Assembly: GCA_027405735.1 (NCBI GenBank)
Contig: JAPEHQ010000001.1
Coordinates: forward strand, 4,278,001 to 4,342,000
Source of the DNA: Mucor racemosus
Taxonomy: Eukaryota > Mucoromycota > Mucoromycetes > Mucorales > Mucoraceae
Direction of reading: 5' to 3'
DNA: 64,000 nucleotides
Shown here piece after piece: positions 55,548 to 64,000 of this stretch. Below the pieces are notes generated by a model. It had not been told where the DNA came from and made no database searches. It saw only the letters and a program-made list of their open reading frames with translations. Numbering within the stretch: position 1 is the first letter of the stretch; each line of letters opens with the position of its first letter. The translations under genes and the position numbers were made by a program.

Positions 55548-58163
55548 GATGGTGGTGGTGCTTTTGGATGTTGGGTTCAGACAAGGAAGTTGCAATAGGT
55601 TTTCGACGCACTGATTTGGAAGCATCTAATTTTGGGATTTCACTAATTTGTGGTGCTGCAGTATTGGTAGAAATTGATTTTCGTACAACTACTTTAGGTA
55701 TAACTGGCGCTTCAAAATCTGTGAAATTCAAGGATAAAGAAAGCATACTATCTGCTGCTCTTTTGTCTAAACTAGTTCTACTGGTAGCAGCAGAACCTTG
55801 ACCAAGCATAAAATTCATGTCTTGATCTGGCAATTCCAATTTACCGCTTCCAAGATAATCAAGTGTAGATTTTGTTGGCGGTGGTGTTGTTGTTATTGGT
55901 GGTGCTGTTATTGGTGGTGTTATTGTTGATGGTGAGTTAGTTTCTTCTGTTCTACTTGTTGATTGATATAGCTTTTGCATTTCTTTCAATTTCTTTTCTT
56001 GATCCAATTCTTCTAAATTGAACTCTCTGTCTAAAATGGCAGCCCAAGAACTCATACTCATAGTCCAAGCAGCCTTTTGGCTTCCACTCATTCTTTTCGA
56101 CTCTTTTGAATTTTGTTTTTCCAATTTCTTTAATGCAGCCATTGCATTCCCATTGCTATTACTACTATTACTACTATTTGTGCTGCTATTTCTTCGTAAA
56201 TCAGATCTTTGAGGTCGCACTGGCGGTGATGATTTAGATGGTTCCACAAATGTTGCATCCATTACTGCTCCTTCATGACTATTGGAAACTTGAGTTTCTT
56301 CCATAATTATCTCTTGATTTTCATTTATAAATGAATGTGTTTCCTTGATGGCTGTAATATTATCGCCTGATGGAATTTTACGGCTATCGGCTATTGTTGT
56401 TAATATTGGTGTTATTTTTTTATCATCATTGAGAATCTTTACAGATTTATAAATTGGAGTTGCTAAACGAGTAGCAAATTGAACAGGTGTAATTTCTTCT
56501 TCTTCTTCTTCTTCTTCTTCCTCCTCCTCCTCCTCTTCTTCTTCTTCGTCATCATCTTCATCCTCTGATTCTTCTGTTTCTTCATCTATTTCATGTTTTT
56601 GATTTTGTTGAGCAGTATTTTTGATAGTTTTATTATATTCGTAATAAGTTCGAATGTCAGGGTATACAGTTTTATTTTCTACTGGTGAATAATTGATCTT
56701 GGATGTAACATTTATTGAAGAAGATGAATTGACAACAGTGCTATTACTATTTGTATTGGAATCAAAATAGTCTTCAACTCCAAATTCATCTTCATCATCG
56801 CTTGACTCCTCCTCCTCTTCATCTTCTGTTTCTGCTGTTCTTCTCGTGGTTGTTTCTTGGTTCAGAATACTTGCTATTTTAGGGTGATCAACAGTAAGAG
56901 TAGATTGTTCATCATCCAATAATTCATCAGGTTCCGTGCTGAAAATTTGTGTTTGTGTTTCATTAACTAATGGCGGTGTTGTACAAACATTGCTGTCTTG
57001 TTGTTCGTCGTCAGTTTGGTGGGAATCAGTCATGGTAATAATTGTAGGAGGTGATCTCGGTTCAATGGCATCTTCATCTGTTTGAACAAAAATGCTTGAA
57101 GAAACATAAGAGTTAACTTGAAGCGATGAAATGACTTTTGAGTTTCTTTTAGTTGCATCTTTTTCTTTCTTAGGTTTCATTTCATTGCTTTCTGATTGAG
57201 TTACAGGATCAACTGGCTCTTCATCAATCACATCAGTAGCAACTGTTTCAAATGTTGATACTAATTTGTTTGGTAAACTAGGTAAAGTATATGCCTTTTT
57301 CTCCAATTTCATGAACAAGGGGTTATTCTTGACAGCTGATTTTTTAACTAATTGGGCAACTTCCATTTGTCTCTTTAACCTTTGTTTCTCCAATTCAGCT
57401 TCTTCTTCAGTTGTCACTTTTTTTTGAGTCTCCTTGACTCTACCTTTACGAAAGAATCTTCCATCAGATTTTTGACGATCAAGACTAATTTCTAATTTCT
57501 TATGGTCATCTCCTGCTGTTGTTGTTGTTTCCTCTGCAAGTTCTCTTAATAATTTAAATCTATCAGGAGTACTGTAATTGGGCCTCACCGATCGATTACG
57601 GGATAATTGCTGTTGTTTTTGTTGTTTCAAGTATTGCAAAATGGTATCTGATACAGTAATATCACTTGGTAAATAACCAAGGTCGTTGGAAGGAGTGGCA
57701 GATACTCCTTTTTCGATTAACAGCCGGATAATTTGAGTATTTTCCAAGAAACAAATTAGATGCAAGGTCGAATTGTTGCATTCACCCCAAAAACGAGTAT
57801 CAAGATCATGTAAAGAAGATTGCTATTTATTGTTTTTTGCCATTTTCAGTTCATATATTTTATATAAATATTCCATATTTGTCTTACCTCAATTAAATAA
57901 GCTAATAATTTAAATCTATCTTCTAGATTCATGTAAAGACAAGTAAATTGAATAGCACTCACAGGTTGAAATGTGGATCCTAGTTTGTTTAATTTGACTA
58001 GTTGTTGTTCAAGGTATTCAAGGTCGTCTAGTGCGTGGGGTATAGGAGTCCATAGTAATTCAGGTTCCTTGGATAAAAACTTTTGTACCAGAGTAATATC
58101 ATTATTAACAAGTGCCGTTGTCCATTCTACCAAAAGAGTCGACAATTGTGTGCTTAATACCAT
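54731..58163 (-). CDS. ankyrin protein with Bud4/anillin-like C-terminal domain
   Basis: A 1103-aa protein. Exons on the minus strand: 58163-57888, 57822-54889, 54832-54731. The N-terminal part (about 1-140) has ankyrin-type repeats (NNSTLHLICFLENTQIIRLLIEKGVSATPSNDLG). A long low-complexity middle follows: an acidic run near 518-535, Ser/Thr-rich stretches, and a pure run of 26 Gln codons (851-876) preceded by four His. From about 888 to 1075 a folded domain begins GKLFLHVNGIQDILLPLPKD with RAYVRCVVSDGRFEY, ending PVEDYNQKPFPRNLRECDQI. This resembles the C2-like anillin-homology part of fungal Bud4/Mid-type septum proteins, but no PH domain follows. A role in septation or polarity is inferred. 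The last exon is supported by the match PRNLRECDQIIKQL. Confidence 0.75.
55471..55548 (-). repeat. pure (CAA)26 microsatellite encoding polyglutamine
   Basis: 78 bp of TTG on the plus strand, i.e. 26 uninterrupted CAA codons in the ankyrin/Bud4-like gene, next to four CAC/CAT codons. Pure repeats of this length are usually length-polymorphic. Confidence 0.95.
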
Positions 58164-59447
58164 TTGTCTACTACGGCAACTGATTGAAAGGAGTAATAGA
58201 AATTAAAAAAAAAAAAGAAGAAAGAAAAACAAAATCAAGAAGGGTAATTTATAAAAAGATTGAAATAGAAACTGGGTATCAATCCAGCGCAAGTGCGAAT
58301 TCTGAATTAGGCACTTGAATCTCAAGTGTTGGAAAGGTGTTCTCGAGTAGGAATTTCTTGTATCACTATACCATAAATAATCTTAAAATTGACATACATC
58401 TCGATTACATTGATGGTCAATATAAATTAAATTTACTTTGATCTTTCATATTAGATTTTCGACCTCTAAAAACTGTAAGATACAATCGATTTGAAACAAA
58501 TCTTCTTATACACTGAAAGCTTAATTTATATCAATGCCGCTTTAAAAAGCTTAATTAACTTGCAACATGTTTATCTATGTCCAAGATACATCTAGTAGAG
58601 CATATCTGACCATTTTTTAGCAACTTTTTTTTTTCATGGAAAATCGACCATTTGGATCAAATTTTCGTGAGTAAAGGTAAGGCTGGAATCGTAAAAATCA
58701 CTCTGAGAATTTTTTGAACCCAAAATCGTCATTTTTTATTAAGATAAGTTCTGATTCAAAAAAAACTGCATTTTGCTGTTGTATGCTATCATATTTTTCA
58801 TGTGGATGTTTAGTACGCATAATTTTGACTTTTCCGGAAAAAACAGTAATTTCGATTTTCTCAAATTTCTCCATACGAACTTAATCAACTGAAGCAGAAT
58901 TAGTTCCATCAGGTAGAGAACAAAAATTGGAATATAAAAGCTTAGTTATTCTGTCGGATTGGATGCAGTTCTGATGATGATTTTGACGTAAAACAAAAAA
59001 TTGATGTCAAAATGGTTCCTGGAAAATGATTCTGGACACTTCAAATTCAATCTCCGAAACAAATACAACTAATTCTTTGATCTGTGCCAAAACTGTTTGA
59101 ATAGTTGTTTCAAAGTGGTTAATAGTTGCAAAGAAAGTAACTTAATTTTATAGCTTAATAAATTGTGTGCAAGAAACTCTATGCGAACGATGTTCATACT
59201 TTTAAACTAAACATTCAACAATGAAATGAAGCACATGTAATGTAATTAACCCGCTCTTTGTTGACCAATGAACACTACGCATCTCAAGATTTACAAACAT
59301 GCTAAAATAATTTGTCTTTCACAAATAAATATCCAACGTTTAATGTTAATAATGCATATTCTTGTGAATAAAAAATATATACAAGAAAAAAAAAAGAAAA
59401 AAAAAAAGGTGAAAGGAAAGGAATGTGTTTAAGGTGTAAAAATGTCG

Positions 59448-59483
<36 letters not shown>

Positions 59484-59644
59484 TAAAAAAAGGTATTTTG
59501 TGGATTTGTTTGATAATATATGTGAATATTACTGCTCTAAGCTTTAAAAATACAGCGAAAAGTTGGTTTATGAACGTATATAAAACACGGAAAGAAGGAT
59601 ACCTGCTCCCCTGATTTTTTTTAAAAAACAATAATTTGGTTTTT
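58164..59644. other. intergenic, about 1.5 kb
   Basis: Upstream of the ankyrin/Bud4-like gene and 3' of PAP1. No gene recognised. It contains an A-run at about 59446-59479 that produces spurious Phe/Lys frames. Imperfect phrases such as GATCAAATTTTCGTGAGTAAAGG loosely recall the R3 body, too weakly to call. Confidence 0.45.
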
Positions 59645-61654
<2,010 letters not shown>

Positions 61655-61940
61655 TTTTTATAACCTACTAATAGACTATAAAAAAGAAAATAAAAGCGTT
61701 TAAATACAATTGAATACAATAATTGTAGGCAAGTCCACTAATTTACATATGCGCTCAAAAAATTTTTGTATGCGGTGCCTCAATTAAATATCACTCAAGA
61801 AACCCTTGCCAGCTCTCGAGTTTGGATATGACAATGAGCATTTACATTCCTTTGTTAAAGAAAATGGATCATTGATCAATAGATGCACTGATTATTATTT
61901 ATATAAAGGTTCATTAGGTAAATTTCCCTTGTTTTCAGCA

Positions 61941-61974
<34 letters not shown>

Positions 61975-62345
61975 ATAGATAATGATTTGATCTATGCATT
62001 TGCCCGATAAGCATACTTCAATTGCAAATTGTATCGAATAAAAGCTGAGTTTTCAGATGCTTGTAACCATGGTTACAAGGAGAAAATTTTCTGATTATTG
62101 GTAATTTCACCACAATTTATCGAGTAAAAATATATTGTTAGTTATAGTCAGATTTTATCTGTTCAATTTTGAATGTAACAGTGATGTAATTGATATAAAA
62201 ATAAGGTTGAAAGGATTACACATATTTTGACATAAATGCTAAATATGGCATAGAAATAGGTAGATATGAAACCTAGATGACTTTTACAATTTTTTTCAAG
62301 TTTTACTCAACAATTACACATCTTCTTTTCTTATAATGTATAATT
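61655..62345. promoter_or_regulatory. divergent intergenic region PAP1 / mannosyltransferase
   Basis: 691 bp between divergent starts. It contains an A-run of about 32 at 61941-61972 and the near-palindrome AACCATGGTT at 62066-62075. No gene. Confidence 0.5.
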
Positions 62346-63774
62346 ATGGTGCTTTTAGCAATTAAAAAGCAAAAACTACCAATAATTTCAATAACAGGTT
62401 TAGTATTATTAATTATATACCTGATAGCTACAATCAAGATGAATGACAAACATATTACAGCAAAGAAGACCAATAATGAACCAACTGCGTTATCACTGCG
62501 TCGACATGCTCATAAAGTAAAAGGCTGCTATGTCATTCTAATTCGTAATAGTGAATTAGATGGCATTGTCTCTACAATGACACAGATTGAGAACACATTC
62601 AATGCGAAGTTTGATTACCCTTATGTATTCTTGAATGATGAACCATTTACAGATAATTTTAAATCCACAGTTGCAAGCTTGACAGAAGCTCGAGTGTTAT
62701 TTGGCTTGTTGAACTCAACAATGTGGGGATATCCTGATTTTATTGATCAGGAATATGCTGCAACGTGTAGAAAATCTATGACTGAACTTGGTATACCATA
62801 TGCATCAAGCGAATCCTATCGACACATGTGCAGGTTTGTGTTTTCGCATTTATTCAGAAAATACATTAAACCATGATTTACAATTTTATATAAATAGATT
62901 CCAGAGTGGGTTCTTCTTCAGACACCCATTGCTTGATGAATTTGATTTTTACTGGAGATTAGAGCCATATGTTGATTACTATTGTCAAATAGATTATGAT
63001 ATATTTAGATTCATGAAGGATAACAAAAAGAAATATGGTAATATCTCCCTTTTAAATTCCTAATTACATGTATTAAGGAATATATTCTATATATCTAGGC
63101 TTTACCATTGCTTATAAAGAACATATCGAAACGGTTCCTACTCTATGGAAGACAGTAATGAACTTTTTGAGCGAATACCCTGATATAGCCAAGCAACTGC
63201 CATCTCGAAATGAATCTTTGATGGACTTTGTAACTAATGATGATGGTCAATCATATAATACCTGCCATTTTTGGTCTAATTTTGAGGTCGGCGATCTCTC
63301 TTTATGGCGATCAGAAGCATATATAAAGCTTTTTGATTATCTCGATAGATCAGGCGGGTTTTATTATGAAAGGTAAGCGTAATACATTACTAAGGAATAG
63401 CCAACCGATATTGATAAATTGAAAAAAAAAAACATAGATGGGGGGACGCTCCAGTCCATTCAATTGCTGCAGCATTACTACTAAAGAAGAGTGAATTTCA
63501 TTTTTTTAATGATATAGGTTACAGACATACCTCTTATACACACTGTCCAGTGGGTGATTCTTTTAGACCAAAATGTTCTTGCGATCCTAACGATAATTTT
63601 GGTATATAACTATAATCATGTATGTTTTATTACAATTCTAATATATAACGAGTAGATTTCAACATGGGATTAAGTTGTTATCCTAATTACAAAGCTGCTT
63701 TATATTCCCCTTACAAGAAGTTTTTCGGCAAAATGATTCCTGAAGCTCTGAATAAAACCTCTCCATCCTTGTAA
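62346..63774 (+). CDS. GT15 (KRE2/MNT1-type) alpha-1,2-mannosyltransferase
   Basis: Golgi type II enzyme that transfers mannose from GDP-mannose to O- or N-glycans. Exons 62346-62833, 62898-63037, 63099-63372, 63438-63601, 63656-63774; introns 54-65 bp; 394 aa. A short basic tail and signal anchor ([20 protein letters not shown], about 11-30) precede a short stem. GT15 motifs: [63 protein letters not shown] (the YWRxEP block), [20 protein letters not shown] with the family's catalytic Glu at about residue 272, and [16 protein letters not shown]. It cannot be assigned to one yeast paralogue (KRE2, KTR). Confidence 0.95.
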
Positions 63775-64000
63775 CGCAAAAGAAAATAAATATTCTCATA
63801 TAAAAATATCGTGGTAGCATAATGTGATGCGAAAGTGCAATTCGAAGGCTAAATAATTGAGCGCAATTTACGATGAGCAAAAAATTTTTTAGCTGCGTTG
63901 CTTTTTCAACATATTATAACGGTAACTAGACTGGTTCCCTTGATAAACGAGAAACAGATACCAGTATAGAATTTTAGTCAAATTATGATTTATCTCCCGT
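63775..64000. other. 3' flank at window end
   Basis: 226 bp after the mannosyltransferase stop; nothing recognised. Confidence 0.4.

Noticed and set aside
55471..55548. Regular 3-bp repeat that could look like an array
   Set aside because: It is a coding (CAA)n microsatellite, not a CRISPR or satellite array.
59302..59631. Phe-rich 109-aa frame on the minus strand
   Set aside because: It is produced by translating the long A-run at 59446-59479 and has no other support.

Overview
The window is nuclear DNA from a fungus, most likely an early-diverging Mucoromycota lineage (inference). It is very AT-rich. Genes carry several short GT-AG introns of about 47-95 bp, with two longer exceptions. 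Typical fungal families are present: a velvet regulator, a GT15/KRE2 mannosyltransferase, DUF2015 and SEC2. The repeats are chromoviral and Ty3-like. No bacterial operons, rRNA genes or convincing tRNA genes were seen.

Layout. 1-7.4 kb is repeats: a solo LTR, two copies (R1-a, R1-b) of an unnamed dispersed repeat, and between them a complete 2.7-kb gag-only LTR retrotransposon. 8.5-15 kb is a gene island: SEC2 (+), a velvet factor (+), DBP9/DDX56 helicase (-) and RPS15 (-). 15-32.9 kb is gene-poor and repeat-dense. It holds R1-c with a CACTA-like MITE inside it, a second MITE, repeat R3-a carrying a dynein-intermediate-chain-like fragment, a complete 6.25-kb chromovirus (-), and R1-d. 33-40.8 kb holds a Golgi-type glycosyltransferase (-), a universal stress protein (-), a DUF2015 protein (+) and a 1221-aa OB-fold protein that may be CTC1 (-). 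41.2-47.2 kb is another repeat nest: R1-e, a solo LTR, R3-b with a second solo LTR inserted, a pogo-like MITE and truncated R1-f. 47.6-63.8 kb is dense housekeeping: SPC25 (-), RPL18 (+), a SET/NAP histone chaperone (-), TOM70 (-), VPS55 (+), a large ankyrin protein with a Bud4/anillin-like C-terminus (-), poly(A) polymerase (-) and a GT15 mannosyltransferase (+).

The most notable items are four. (1) VPS55 appears to need a single-nucleotide exon at 53854 to keep its frame. (2) The gag-only retrotransposon has identical LTRs, a 5-bp target duplication and a Tf1-like self-priming signature: 10 nt after the 5' LTR are the exact reverse complement of the predicted transcript start. (3) In the chromovirus, gag and pol share one frame and are separated by a single TGA just before the Cys/His cluster. 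(4) The R1 family keeps a recognisable peptide in all six copies here but belongs to no class I know.

The genes do not form one pathway. They are ordinary cell functions (translation, telomere or OB-fold biology, kinetochore, mitochondrial import, endosomal sorting, exocytosis, mRNA 3' processing, glycosylation) set between repeat nests. Exon boundaries were read by eye from splice signals, reading frame and protein-family conservation.
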